Shown here in pieces: positions 53,754 through 62,930 of a stretch of DNA of 64,000 nt. The notes under the pieces are model-generated. The model saw nothing but the letters and a program-made list of their open reading frames with translations. It had not been told where the DNA came from and did no database searches. The translations under genes and the position numbers were made by a program. The DNA lies in assembly GCF_003325355.1 (NCBI RefSeq), contig NZ_CP030850.1, positions 6,709,001-6,773,000 of the forward strand. Reading direction: 5' to 3'. This DNA is from Runella rosea. GTDB lineage: Bacteria > Bacteroidota > Bacteroidia > Cytophagales > Spirosomataceae. Positions within the stretch are counted from its first letter, which is position 1. Each line of letters starts with the position of its first letter.

Positions 53754-54878
53754 TTATTTTACCCGAGCATCTTCCGAATAAACCCCCGCCTCCCGTCGTC
53801 CGTCGCGGTGATAGAAAGCGCCTTGGCCGTTGCGTTTGCCATTTTCGTAAATTCCCACAAAACGATCTCCATCGGCGTAGTAGTAAGTGCCTTTGCCGTG
53901 GGGAAGGTTGTTTTGAAACAACCCCACGTATTTATCGCCGTTGGGGAAATAGTAGGCTCCGTATCCCGTGCGTTGGTCGGTTCGAAAATCTCCCTTGTAT
54001 TTCATTTTACCTTCTGGATAGTACTGAACACCCGTACCGTGGCGTTTACCGTACCGAAAGTCACCTTCGTAGCGTTCGCCACTTTCGTGCACATAAATTC
54101 CTAGTCCATTATCACAATTTCCAGCCACGCATCCTACATTTTCATCTTCGGGTTCTTCGGGAGTGGCTGAGACTGCCACTGGGCGGGAGGGTGTGGCAGG
54201 TACCGTAGACTGCGGAGTACGATTCGAAATCTGTGGACCAGAGGAGTTTGGTTTTTGAGCGTTTGACAGTATCCCAGCGGCATCTACCCATCCTTGGCGT
54301 ATGGCTTCTACGCGGGTTGCCTTCGCAGGGTGAGAATACGTAGGCTTGTCGTCGCCGAGGGTTTTGATGGCTACCAAAGCCTCTTCAAGCGAAGCCCCAA
54401 GGCGCTGCATGACAAAGCCAGAGAAGCGGTCTGCCTCCAATTCTTTTTGGGGGCGACTACCTTTGCCGTCGATGGTATGCCCCTGCAAATGATGGCCGAT
54501 TTCGTGGGCTACAATACTGATGGCCGACCAGTCGGTTTGCGTGACATTCTCGACGCGTTTCATAAAAGCACCATCATACACAATGTACCGCTGTCCATCC
54601 ACCACCGTTGCAAAGCAGTTTTCGGTATTGGGGCACTCTACCACTACAAAGTTTCGTAGCAGACCTACTTGCCTCAAAATCTGATCCACTACCTCCTCGG
54701 CGTGTTGATTAGAACGAAAGCTTAGGTAATTGCAAATTTCTTTGGGTGTTTGGAGTTGTTTGTAGCCAAAATAATGGCACACAAAATCGTCGTCCTCTTC
54801 CTCCGTTGCGGGTGAAGTTTGGGCTTGAGCGTAAGAAAAAGTTGAAAGGGCTGTTAATAGGCAGAATAAGCTTTTCAT
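53754..54878 (-). CDS. Exported metalloprotease-like protein with MORN repeats
   Basis: 374 residues from ATG 54878 (MKSLFCLLTALSTFSYAQAQ); the longer frame adds 33 odd residues. Residues about 30-200 hold a zinc site IVAHEIGHHLQGH with a second-shell Glu in ELEADRFSGF, as in M48-like and related peptidases. A Pro/Ser linker (225-275) follows, then four MORN repeats (GERYEGDFRYGKRHGTG and relatives, about 290-370). MORN repeats bind lipids or proteins. No membrane helices of HtpX type, so it is probably periplasmic. Confidence 0.85.
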   Translation of the reverse strand: MKSLFCLLTALSTFSYAQAQTSPATEEEDDDFVCHYFGYKQLQTPKEICNYLSFRSNQHAEEVVDQILRQVGLLRNFVVVECPNTENCFATVVDGQRYIVYDGAFMKRVENVTQTDWSAISIVAHEIGHHLQGHTIDGKGSRPQKELEADRFSGFVMQRLGASLEEALVAIKTLGDDKPTYSHPAKATRVEAIRQGWVDAAGILSNAQKPNSSGPQISNRTPQSTVPATPSRPVAVSATPEEPEDENVGCVAGNCDNGLGIYVHESGERYEGDFRYGKRHGTGVQYYPEGKMKYKGDFRTDQRTGYGAYYFPNGDKYVGLFQNNLPHGKGTYYYADGDRFVGIYENGKRNGQGAFYHRDGRREAGVYSEDARVK

Positions 54879-54962
54879 GAAGTGTGCAGTTAGCGGTAAA
54901 GGCGGATTGCATTTCTTGATTAAATAACGCCTATCCCGAAAAAATAGTACGTTTGAAACAAA

Positions 54963-54994
54963 CAAAACCCCGCTCATTGAAGAACGGGGTTTTG
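54963..54994. terminator. Terminator after second yceI
   Basis: 10-bp stem CAAAACCCCG / CGGGGTTTTG with a 12-nt loop; 29 bp past the YceI stop on the minus strand. Confidence 0.8.
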
Positions 54995-55023
54995 AAGAAG
55001 TACGAAATGTGCTTTTGAAGCAA

Positions 55024-55638
55024 TTATTTTACGGCAGCCAGTGTCAAATCAATGGCGAAATCATCGTAAATAGCTTTGTCGCCGATGTTAGGGATAAATG
55101 ATTTTGAACCATAACGAATATCCCATTTTGTGCGGTCAAGCGTGATTTTTGCATTAGCGGTTACTCCTTTAGCGTCAGCTTTCACGGTAGCAGGGAAAGA
55201 GATGCTTTGGGTAATTCCTTTGATGGTCATGTCGCCAGTCAAAGTGTAATTAGCGCCCGAACCTTCTACTTTGGTGATTTTGAAGGTTGCTTTAGGGTGT
55301 TTTTCTGCCGAGAAGAAATCATCAGACTTAAGGTGTCCTACCAATTTAGCGTTGTAACCAGCATCGGTAAGATCTGCACATTTGATGCTTGTCATATCGA
55401 TTTCAAAAGAACCTCCAGTGATTTTAGTGCCATCAACGGTCAATGCGCCGTTAGCCAAATTTACGGTTCCGTTGTGCTCGCCTGTTACTTTTTTAGCGTG
55501 CCATTTTACGACGCTTTTAGAAGCGTCTACTTTGTACGAAACGGCTTTTTTAGAGGCTGTTTTTTCCGTTGCAACTGCCGAATTAATCATCATCATACCG
55601 GCTACTAATACACTTGCAAACATTTTGATCGTTTTCAT
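55024..55638 (-). CDS. Second YceI-family exported protein
   Basis: 204 residues. Signal peptide ends about INSAVA. Typical YceI core: SYKVDASKSVVKWHAKKVTG, HLKSDDFFSAEKHPKATFKI, GDMTIKGITQSISFPATV and DRTKWDIRYGS. It follows the MarR gene by 110 bp on the same strand, so that regulator may control it. Only distantly like the YceI at 50583. Confidence 0.93.
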   Translation of the reverse strand: MKTIKMFASVLVAGMMMINSAVATEKTASKKAVSYKVDASKSVVKWHAKKVTGEHNGTVNLANGALTVDGTKITGGSFEIDMTSIKCADLTDAGYNAKLVGHLKSDDFFSAEKHPKATFKITKVEGSGANYTLTGDMTIKGITQSISFPATVKADAKGVTANAKITLDRTKWDIRYGSKSFIPNIGDKAIYDDFAIDLTLAAVK

Positions 55639-55748
55639 TTTACTTCGTGGTATTTAAAAGTTTAAAAAATTAAGTTAAAAGACGTTTGTGTTGATGGATT
55701 TTATATAGTTTTAATAAAATACTTTAATGACCGTTCTGTTTTGGAAAA

Positions 55749-56204
55749 TTAAACAGAACCGCGAAGCTTATCCAAAATGTCACTTAGCAGATTTGCTTCT
55801 TCTTCCGTAACATTCAGAAGGGTGTTTTCCCAATCTCCCTGCATGGCGTCCAATTCCGCCAGAATTTTCATGCCATCGTCGGTAATGACCACATCAACAG
55901 CACGGCGGTCACGCGGGCATTCGGTGCGCTTTACCAATCCTTTGGCCAAGAGTTTGTCTACTAAACGTGATGCGTTTGACATTTTGTCAAGCATCCGCTC
56001 AATAATATCATTCACTCTGACTGGATTTGGGTGCTGACCTCTTAAAATGCGCAATACATTGTACTGTTGCGTCGTTAAATCATACGGTTTCAAGAGAGCA
56101 GCCTGACCATTGCTCAACCAACTGGTCGTATAAATCAAGTTGAGCGCCATTTTGTGGTAAGCATTTCTGAACTTACTCTGTTTGATGTCGGTTTCAATAG
56201 ACAT
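55749..56204 (-). CDS. MarR-family transcriptional regulator
   Basis: 151 residues from ATG 56204 (MSIETDIKQSKFRNAYHKMA). Winged helix with DLTTQQYNVLRILRGQ, VNDIIERMLDKMSNASRLVDK (recognition helix) and the wing TECPRDRRAVDVVITDDG. It dimerises through its end helices. A 35-bp palindrome 32 bp before its start is the likely autoregulatory operator, and the next gene is a yceI. Confidence 0.92.
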   Translation of the reverse strand: MSIETDIKQSKFRNAYHKMALNLIYTTSWLSNGQAALLKPYDLTTQQYNVLRILRGQHPNPVRVNDIIERMLDKMSNASRLVDKLLAKGLVKRTECPRDRRAVDVVITDDGMKILAELDAMQGDWENTLLNVTEEEANLLSDILDKLRGSV

Positions 56205-56235
56205 AAATCCTTTTTTCAAATTTGACACTGCAAAT

Positions 56236-56270
56236 ATAAATGTATTTACATTATATGTCAATACATTTAT
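56236..56270. promoter_or_regulatory. 35-bp palindrome at the marR promoter
   Basis: Outer arms ATAAATGTATT (56236-56246) and AATACATTTAT (56260-56270) and inner ACAT/ATGT (56248-56251, 56255-56258) share one centre at 56253, with one mismatch. A nested symmetrical site of this size fits one or two MarR dimers. Confidence 0.65.
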
Positions 56271-56279
56271 TGAAAAAAA

Positions 56280-58157
56280 TTATCTGAAAGGAATTATTTC
56301 GGGCGCAGAAATGTCGAAATCTTTGAGTCGAAGTGGAGTAACTCCCTCAAAACCAGCCCTAAATGGCTGTCCAATATCAGGGATGCCTGAATAAATACTT
56401 AGCCGAACTTGAAAGGTATTAAATGTAAGATTTTCGTTTCGGAACCTGAAACCGATGCCATATCCATGAAAAGGACGGGTGGTAAGAAGAGGCTCTCCTT
56501 TAAAAGAAGTCCAACCGAGGTTTGAAAATACGAAGGGAGCCATCCGAAATCCTAAAAAATTGATAGGACTAAAAAAGACACTTTCTACGCCAACGACCAA
56601 TTTGCGCGTGCCCCGCAGCTCGTCGCTGCTTATTCCCTGAATCCCTTCATTTCCACTGATATTGAAATATTCATTTTGGAAACGATTGAAGCCCCAACCA
56701 AATTTTACATTTAGAAAATGCCGGGCGTACCAACGTTGCCCCAAGTTGTGTAACGGTGTAAAGTAGTTGTTTTCGGTACTGAAAACCCCCTGCTCTGTGG
56801 TTCCGCCTTTAAAATAGGTGCCCAGATTAACCAAACTGTATAAATAGCCCGCCTTCATGTACCGAGCCTTAGAAAACTTCAGGCCAACGTACTTTCGGGT
56901 GCCTAACTCGGCGGGGTCGCTGCCATAGATAAAAGCTGCCATTTCGCCCAGCGGTACGTCTTCTGTTCGACCAAAGCCATAAATAAGTAAATCCCGTTTG
57001 TAGCGGCGGTTGGAGAATCCAAAACTGAATAGGGTGGGGCGTGTATTCTGGAAAAGTTGATTGGTACTGTCGGTGACGGCCTTCCCTCGGTTGTAAAATG
57101 TTTGGCGCGAATGACGCAAGGCTACCACAAATCGAGCGCGTTCGCGGAGTTGGTCATTGCCAAAAAAAATCTTAAACGAACGTCCAACCCATGCATCAAA
57201 TAACACATACTGCGACCAGAAGTAATTCCGGACCGAACGCCCCGTGAGGGTGTCGGTGGTGAATTCAAAAAGGCGTAAATCGTTGTATCCAGCTTCGATT
57301 GAGCCCGCATATTTCATTTCGGGGGTCAAAAAAGGCCTAAATACTTTAAAGCCTAGTTGTTTTTGGTCGCGTTGGAGGTTCAGGATTCCCTGACCTGTAA
57401 TGAACGTTTTTCGGTAGGAGGGAATGATGTATCTACCCGAGTATTCCAATCGTTGACGTGGTTCGTTGGCATTATAAGCAATCGAATTTTTTAATGAATG
57501 GCCAAGTCCCTGAAAATTTCGTTGCTCTAAGCCGATAGAAAAATTATTCAGCCCCGAGGCCGACCCATCGGGCAAAAGCGACCAAACATCCTGCGTATAC
57601 ACGTGGACTTCGACGGCGTCTTTTGCATTTTTGTAGGGAATAATGACGATGCGCACGTCATGGAATATCCCCTGCTGTCGTAAGTAGCGTTCGTTGTCCT
57701 TGATTTTTTCGGGTTCAATAAGATCTCCTTCTTCAAAAAACAGAAAATTGTCTCGGATCACCCATTCTCGGGTACTGCGATGAAATCGGTTGCCAGTACG
57801 GTCGAGCCAGTTGTCAGGCCCGCGAAGTGTATCGTAGACGCTGTAACCAAACACATCTGCACTGTGTACGTAAATCTTTCGAATCCAGCGTCCTTCAAAT
57901 ACTTTATGGGGGTTTTCTTCAATTTCGCTGATGGTATTTCCTGAAGTAGTACTGTTATAAATATCCCGAAAGAGAAAATTATAGATGGTTTTGGGAACTA
58001 CTTTTTTGGCCTTGATGCCAAAAGCGGTGTCTTTGGCGGTGGGAGCATCAATGCGAATTTTTGAAATACTATCCAATGGAACTCTCTGCCCCACTGCTTC
58101 TAACAAAATGAGGCTAAATATAAGCGTTGATAGTATGTTTTTTCCGCAGTAAATCAT
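56280..58157 (-). CDS. Omp85/BamA-like outer membrane protein
   Basis: 625 residues. Signal peptide ends LLEAVG with Gln next. Residues about 85-200 hold one or two POTRA-like segments (RWIRKIYVHSADVFGYSVYD, then ERYLRQQGIFHDVRIVIIPY and AVEVHVYTQDVW). From about 215 a beta barrel runs to the C-terminus (ISAPEIIPFR). It is shorter than BamA and TamA and is probably a single-POTRA surface antigen of unknown cargo. Its stop lies 10 bp from the marR palindrome. Confidence 0.82.
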   Translation of the reverse strand: MIYCGKNILSTLIFSLILLEAVGQRVPLDSISKIRIDAPTAKDTAFGIKAKKVVPKTIYNFLFRDIYNSTTSGNTISEIEENPHKVFEGRWIRKIYVHSADVFGYSVYDTLRGPDNWLDRTGNRFHRSTREWVIRDNFLFFEEGDLIEPEKIKDNERYLRQQGIFHDVRIVIIPYKNAKDAVEVHVYTQDVWSLLPDGSASGLNNFSIGLEQRNFQGLGHSLKNSIAYNANEPRQRLEYSGRYIIPSYRKTFITGQGILNLQRDQKQLGFKVFRPFLTPEMKYAGSIEAGYNDLRLFEFTTDTLTGRSVRNYFWSQYVLFDAWVGRSFKIFFGNDQLRERARFVVALRHSRQTFYNRGKAVTDSTNQLFQNTRPTLFSFGFSNRRYKRDLLIYGFGRTEDVPLGEMAAFIYGSDPAELGTRKYVGLKFSKARYMKAGYLYSLVNLGTYFKGGTTEQGVFSTENNYFTPLHNLGQRWYARHFLNVKFGWGFNRFQNEYFNISGNEGIQGISSDELRGTRKLVVGVESVFFSPINFLGFRMAPFVFSNLGWTSFKGEPLLTTRPFHGYGIGFRFRNENLTFNTFQVRLSIYSGIPDIGQPFRAGFEGVTPLRLKDFDISAPEIIPFR

Positions 58158-58252
58158 CGGAATACGTACGAGAATTCCATATTCTTTTGTTCAATTTTAA
58201 CTAAATAAATGAAAAATAAGTTATCGCATAGACAACTCCATTAAAAATACCC

Positions 58253-59095
58253 ATGAAATACCGAAAAATGCTCCTCATCATTGGCTCTTTGTACGGGTTG
58301 GCGGTGGTAGTGTCGTCCTGTCTTACTGGTCGAATGACTGACAAGGAGATAAATAGCTATTTTTCCCAAAGCCGTTATCAGCCCAAACGCCATTTCTATC
58401 AGGCATTGGGTCGGGAGTTACATTATATTGAGGTGGGTGATTCATCGCGACAGCCGATTTTATTTGTTCATGGTTCTCCAGGTTCTTGGGACAACTTTAA
58501 ATCTTTTTTGAAAGATACCTTTTTATTGGCCCATTACCATTTATTGGCGGTAGATCGACCAGGTTTTGGGGAGTCACAAGCAGAAGGGGCAGAAGATGAA
58601 TTATCAAATCAAGCGGAAGCTTTGTTGCCCATCTTAAAACGTCAATCGCAACCCATTATTTTAGTGGGGCATTCATATGGCGGCCCCGTAATCGCAGAAG
58701 CCGCCATTATGTATCCTCAGTACATCAAATCGCTGGTCATTGTGGCAGGCTCGGTCGACCCCGCCTTGGAGCCTTCCAACTGGTATCGATATCCATTGAG
58801 ATACACGCCATTGCGCTGGGCAATCCCGTCTTTTTTTAGAAGCAGCAATGATGAATTGTTGCCCTTAGAAAAGGAACTAAAAAAAATGGCCCCTCACTGG
58901 GGAAAAATCCGTTGTCCTGTAGTGGTGGTGCAAGGGGGAAAGGATGTGCTAGTAGCGCCAGATAATGCAAAGTTTATCAAGCGTCAGCTGCCGCACGTGA
59001 AAGTGACTACGATTTGGAAAGAAAACATGAATCACTTTGTTCCTTGGAGCGACCCCGATTTGATTATTGAAGGAATCAAAAGAGCGACGGATTAA
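58253..59095 (+). CDS. Alpha/beta hydrolase, probably a lipoprotein
   Basis: 280 residues. The N-terminus (LIIGSLYGLAVVVSSC) is a signal with a possible lipobox. Catalytic triad: Ser in VGHSYGGPVIAE, Asp in GGKDVLVAPDN, His in ENMNHFVPW; oxyanion segment FVHGSPGSWDN. Substrate unknown. It is 97 bp before nuoL. Confidence 0.9.
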   Translation: MKYRKMLLIIGSLYGLAVVVSSCLTGRMTDKEINSYFSQSRYQPKRHFYQALGRELHYIEVGDSSRQPILFVHGSPGSWDNFKSFLKDTFLLAHYHLLAVDRPGFGESQAEGAEDELSNQAEALLPILKRQSQPIILVGHSYGGPVIAEAAIMYPQYIKSLVIVAGSVDPALEPSNWYRYPLRYTPLRWAIPSFFRSSNDELLPLEKELKKMAPHWGKIRCPVVVVQGGKDVLVAPDNAKFIKRQLPHVKVTTIWKENMNHFVPWSDPDLIIEGIKRATD

Positions 59096-59191
59096 ATAAA
59101 AGCAGGCTTCGGAGTGTAATCCTTGCCGCCCTTTTTTGTAAAAACACCCGATTTGCCTGATATTTGCCGAAAAGGTTTTGCCTCAACCCGA

Positions 59192-61171
59192 ATGTCTCTT
59201 TATTTAATTTTACTTCTTGTCTTCCCTTTTCTTGGTTTTATTGGTTTGTTCTCTTTTCGAAAACGGGCTAATAATTGGGCTGGATACGTTGGTATCGCCC
59301 TCACTCTTATGGGTTTAGGTGGTTCGTTAGGGGTATTTAATCAAGCACTCAATCAATCTCAGGTTTATTTGGTCGAATGGTTTTCTATGAACGGTAAGCC
59401 CATCATGCTTTCCTTTTTGGTGGACAATCAAACCCTTATGATGCTGGTTGTGGTGCATTTTGTCGCGGTTTTAGTTCAATTGTTCTCAATAAGTTATTTG
59501 CACGATGAGCCCGCGCGTTGGAGGTACTTTGCTTTTTTACAACTCTTCGTTTTTTCAATGTTGGGAATTGTGTTGGCGGGCAGTCTGTTGCTAATGTACG
59601 TATTTTGGGAATTGGTGGGTCTTTCTTCTTATTTACTTATTGGTTTTTGGTACGAGCGACCACGGGCGGTTTGGGCGGCAAAAAAAGCATTTTTGTTGAA
59701 CCGTATCGGTGATGCGGGCTTCTTGATTGGGATTCTGTTGGTGTTTTGGCAATTTGGAACAACGGAGTTTTCTGTTTTAAACCATCGGGATGGCGTTCTT
59801 TCAGGAGGCTCCTCCGTATTTTTTACGGCCATAGGCGTATTTTTATTTTGTGGGGCCATTGGCAAATCAGCCCAATTTCCCCTTTCTGATTGGTTGCCAG
59901 ACGCAATGGAGGGGCCAACGCCCGTTTCGGCCCTGATTCATGCTGCAACGATGGTGGCCGCTGGTATTTTTTTACTGGGACGTATTCATCCGTTTCTGAC
60001 GCCAGATGCGCTGATTGTTGTGGCCATCATCGGCACCCTAACCATGCTTTTAGGCGCTTATAAAGCTATTTTTCAGACGGATATAAAAAAGTTATTGGCG
60101 TATTCAACGGTATCTCAACTAGGCCTGATGGTGATGGGAATGGGCGTGGGAGCCAAAGAAGCCGCTTTGTTTCATTTATTGACCCATGCTTTTTTTAAAG
60201 CGGGTTTGTTTTTGTGCGCTGGCATTATCATCCATGCCGTTCATACCCAAGATACGCGCCAAATGGGCGGACTCCGACAAAAAATGCCCGTTACTTTTTG
60301 GGCCTATACAATTTGTGCCGCAGCGCTGGCTGGTTTGCCGTTTTTTTCAGGGTTTCTTTCCAAAGATGCCATTTTGATTGGGGCTTTTGAGTGGGCCAAA
60401 CATACAGGAGGCATTGCTTATGCTATTCCAGTGATGGGCTTAATTTCGGCAGGGCTTACCGCTTTTTACGTAATTAGACAGTGGAAACAGGTTTTCTTCG
60501 GTGAAAATCAAGGAGGATATCGTCACGAACAAATCGTGCATGATGCAGATTCTTTTATGAAAGTCCCCGTCATTCTTTTGGCAATTCTGTCTTTTTTTAT
60601 TTGGTTTTCATTCAACCCAGCCGATGCCGCCCACGGGTGGTTCTTTAGGATGTTTACCGTTGAGGCTGCCGAAACGGGGCACGGAATGGTGGCTTTACTG
60701 TCAGTTTTGGTCGTTGCCATCGGACTGTTAGGTGGCTTTTATTCCACGGCGGCGGGGCCATTGCCTTCCCTCATTACGTTGCTGCAAGGAATGCATAATG
60801 CTGTTGCAAAGTTGTTCGCTTCTTTATTTGGGAAAATACGGAACGGATTGAAATGGTTGAATGAACACGCTGACGAAACAGATCGGCATGTGTTTCTGAT
60901 TGCACCTTTACAGAAAATAGCGTACTGGACGTATAGAATGGATCGCCAGATTGTTGATGTAATTGTCAATGGAGTGGGTTATGTGACCGTGATTGGCGCC
61001 CATGCCATAGGACGCTTTGACAAATTGGTCGTGGACGGCGTTGTAAACGCTTTGGCTTGGCTCGCGGGTTTTGCAGGAAGCAGGATTCGAAATTTGCAAA
61101 ATGGGCGTGTACAATCCTATTTTGTGGTAATGCTTTTGGGTGTTTTACTAATGATTTTTTTGTTTTTTTAA
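59192..61171 (+). CDS. nuoL: NADH-quinone oxidoreductase subunit L-like protein
   Basis: 659 residues from ATG 59192 (MSLYLILLLVFPFLGFIGLF). Antiporter-like core: FWELVGLSSYLLIGFWYE, FPLSDWLPDAMEGPTPVSAL (key Lys/Glu pair region), LLTHAFFKAGLFLCAGII. The C-terminal part has the lateral amphipathic helix and a last membrane segment (YFVVMLLGVLLMIFLFF). It pumps protons in complex I. Only nuoM follows; the other nuo genes are not here. Confidence 0.92.
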   Translation: MSLYLILLLVFPFLGFIGLFSFRKRANNWAGYVGIALTLMGLGGSLGVFNQALNQSQVYLVEWFSMNGKPIMLSFLVDNQTLMMLVVVHFVAVLVQLFSISYLHDEPARWRYFAFLQLFVFSMLGIVLAGSLLLMYVFWELVGLSSYLLIGFWYERPRAVWAAKKAFLLNRIGDAGFLIGILLVFWQFGTTEFSVLNHRDGVLSGGSSVFFTAIGVFLFCGAIGKSAQFPLSDWLPDAMEGPTPVSALIHAATMVAAGIFLLGRIHPFLTPDALIVVAIIGTLTMLLGAYKAIFQTDIKKLLAYSTVSQLGLMVMGMGVGAKEAALFHLLTHAFFKAGLFLCAGIIIHAVHTQDTRQMGGLRQKMPVTFWAYTICAAALAGLPFFSGFLSKDAILIGAFEWAKHTGGIAYAIPVMGLISAGLTAFYVIRQWKQVFFGENQGGYRHEQIVHDADSFMKVPVILLAILSFFIWFSFNPADAAHGWFFRMFTVEAAETGHGMVALLSVLVVAIGLLGGFYSTAAGPLPSLITLLQGMHNAVAKLFASLFGKIRNGLKWLNEHADETDRHVFLIAPLQKIAYWTYRMDRQIVDVIVNGVGYVTVIGAHAIGRFDKLVVDGVVNALAWLAGFAGSRIRNLQNGRVQSYFVVMLLGVLLMIFLFF

Positions 61172-61219
61172 GGCCATCGGCAACAAATATCGCTTTTGGG
61201 TTTTGGCTAACGTACTATT

Positions 61220-62803
61220 ATGATTCCTCATCTACTCTCGTTTCTTACTTTTCATCCGCTCGTTGGGTCGGTGGTGATTGCATTGCTCCCCAACTCCCAA
61301 AAAGAGGCTTTCAAATGGATTGCCGTTTTTTTCTGTGCGTGTCAAGTAGTGGTTTCTGCCGTCGTGTATTACTTTTTTTCAACCCAAACCGCCGATTTTC
61401 AAATGGTGGAAAAAGCCGACTGGATTACGCTTTCGATGGGAAGTTTGGGGACGGTTTCTATTGATTTTATTTTAGGCGTTGATGGCATCAGTCTACCCTT
61501 AATTATGCTTTCATCCGTTGTGATGATGGTGGGCGTTTTTTCTTCATTTTCAATCGCTAAACGCGAAAAAGCCTATTATTCGCTGTACCTGCTGCTGACT
61601 ACCAGCATCATGGGGTGCTTTTTGGCGTTGGATTTCTTTTTGTTTTTTCTGTTTTTTGAATTCATGCTTCTACCCATGTATTTCCTGATTGGATTGTGGG
61701 GAGGGCCGCGCCGTGAATACGCTTCCATCAAGTTTTTCCTTTATACACTTGTTGGTTCGTTGTTGATTCTGATTGTAATGATTGGCCTTTATATTTCGGT
61801 GATTGACCCGTATGAATCAGAACTTGCCAAAACGATGGTTCATACGTTTGATTTACGGTTAATGACCGACGGACGTAATTATTTGCCCGACAGTATCCTT
61901 ACCCCGAGTGGTGAAATTACACTGCTGGGGATGCCTTCGCGGATGCTTGCTTTTTGGCTATTATTTATAGGTTTTGCCATTAAACTGCCGATTGTTCCGC
62001 TTCATACATGGTTGCCCGATGCGCACGTTGAAGCGCCTACGCCCGTATCGGTCGTGTTGGCGGGTGTCCTCTTAAAAATCGGTGGCTATGGCTTACTGCG
62101 AATTGCTTACCCAATCTTTCCAGATGCCGCCGCCGAATATGCCTTTACGTTAGCCGTATTGGGGGTGATTTCCATTGTTTATGGGGGCTTTAATGCTTTA
62201 GCCCAAAATGACTTGAAGAAGATGATTGCCTACTCTTCGGTGTCGCATATGGGCTTTGTGGTATTGGGGATTGCCTCGCTCACGGCCGAAGGACTCAACG
62301 GGGCGGTGTACCAAATGGTGAGCCACGGAATCCTTTCGTCGCTGTTGTTTTTATTGGTTGGGGTATTGTACGATCGTACCCACAACCGACTCATTGACAA
62401 CTATCGCGGGCTGATTTCATACATGCCTTTATATACCATTATCACAGGGATTACTTTTTTTGCTTCCCTTGGTTTACCCGGCTTTTCGGGCTTTATCGGA
62501 GAGCTATTTACGCTGATGGGCGGTTTTCAGTCTGATAGGTTGCCTGTGTGGTTGACTGCCTTGGGAACGTTGGGAATAATACTGGCCGCTGCCTATTTTC
62601 TCTGGACTTTTCAGCGCATGTTTTTCGGAAAACCTTGGGCTAAGAACCCGACCGAATTGCCTTTCCTGTCGGACTTGAACCGATTAGAAAAATGGATGCT
62701 GATTCCGTTGGTACTTATGTCGTTTGCATTAGGGATTTTTCCAGGATGGTTGTTTAGCTTATCGGATAAGACCGTGTCGCATCTGCTGAAAATATTTGAA
62801 TAG
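61220..62803 (+). CDS. nuoM: NADH-quinone oxidoreductase subunit M-like protein
   Basis: 527 residues, full length. Antiporter-like core: FFEFMLLPMYFLIGLWGG, KLPIVPLHTWLPDAHVEAPT, VLLKIGGYGLLR and the later YSSVSHMGFVVLGI. The pair nuoL-nuoM is 48 bp apart and cotranscribed; nuoN, which normally comes next, is absent, and the transcript ends in a strong hairpin. Confidence 0.94.
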   Translation: MIPHLLSFLTFHPLVGSVVIALLPNSQKEAFKWIAVFFCACQVVVSAVVYYFFSTQTADFQMVEKADWITLSMGSLGTVSIDFILGVDGISLPLIMLSSVVMMVGVFSSFSIAKREKAYYSLYLLLTTSIMGCFLALDFFLFFLFFEFMLLPMYFLIGLWGGPRREYASIKFFLYTLVGSLLILIVMIGLYISVIDPYESELAKTMVHTFDLRLMTDGRNYLPDSILTPSGEITLLGMPSRMLAFWLLFIGFAIKLPIVPLHTWLPDAHVEAPTPVSVVLAGVLLKIGGYGLLRIAYPIFPDAAAEYAFTLAVLGVISIVYGGFNALAQNDLKKMIAYSSVSHMGFVVLGIASLTAEGLNGAVYQMVSHGILSSLLFLLVGVLYDRTHNRLIDNYRGLISYMPLYTIITGITFFASLGLPGFSGFIGELFTLMGGFQSDRLPVWLTALGTLGIILAAAYFLWTFQRMFFGKPWAKNPTELPFLSDLNRLEKWMLIPLVLMSFALGIFPGWLFSLSDKTVSHLLKIFE

Positions 62804-62866
62804 CATCTATATACTCTATAAAAAAATGGATTGAAAGACCTCAACTGAGGGTTCTGTCAAAAATCT

Positions 62867-62910
62867 AAACGCCTCCCAAGTGAGAACATCGGTCTACTTG
62901 GGAGGCGTTT
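62867..62910. terminator. Two-way terminator between nuoM and the LysM gene
   Basis: Perfect 15-bp stem AAACGCCTCCCAAGT / ACTTGGGAGGCGTTT with a 14-nt loop, placed between convergent genes. Confidence 0.85.
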
Positions 62911-62930
62911 GTATATTGTGGTAATCGAAG

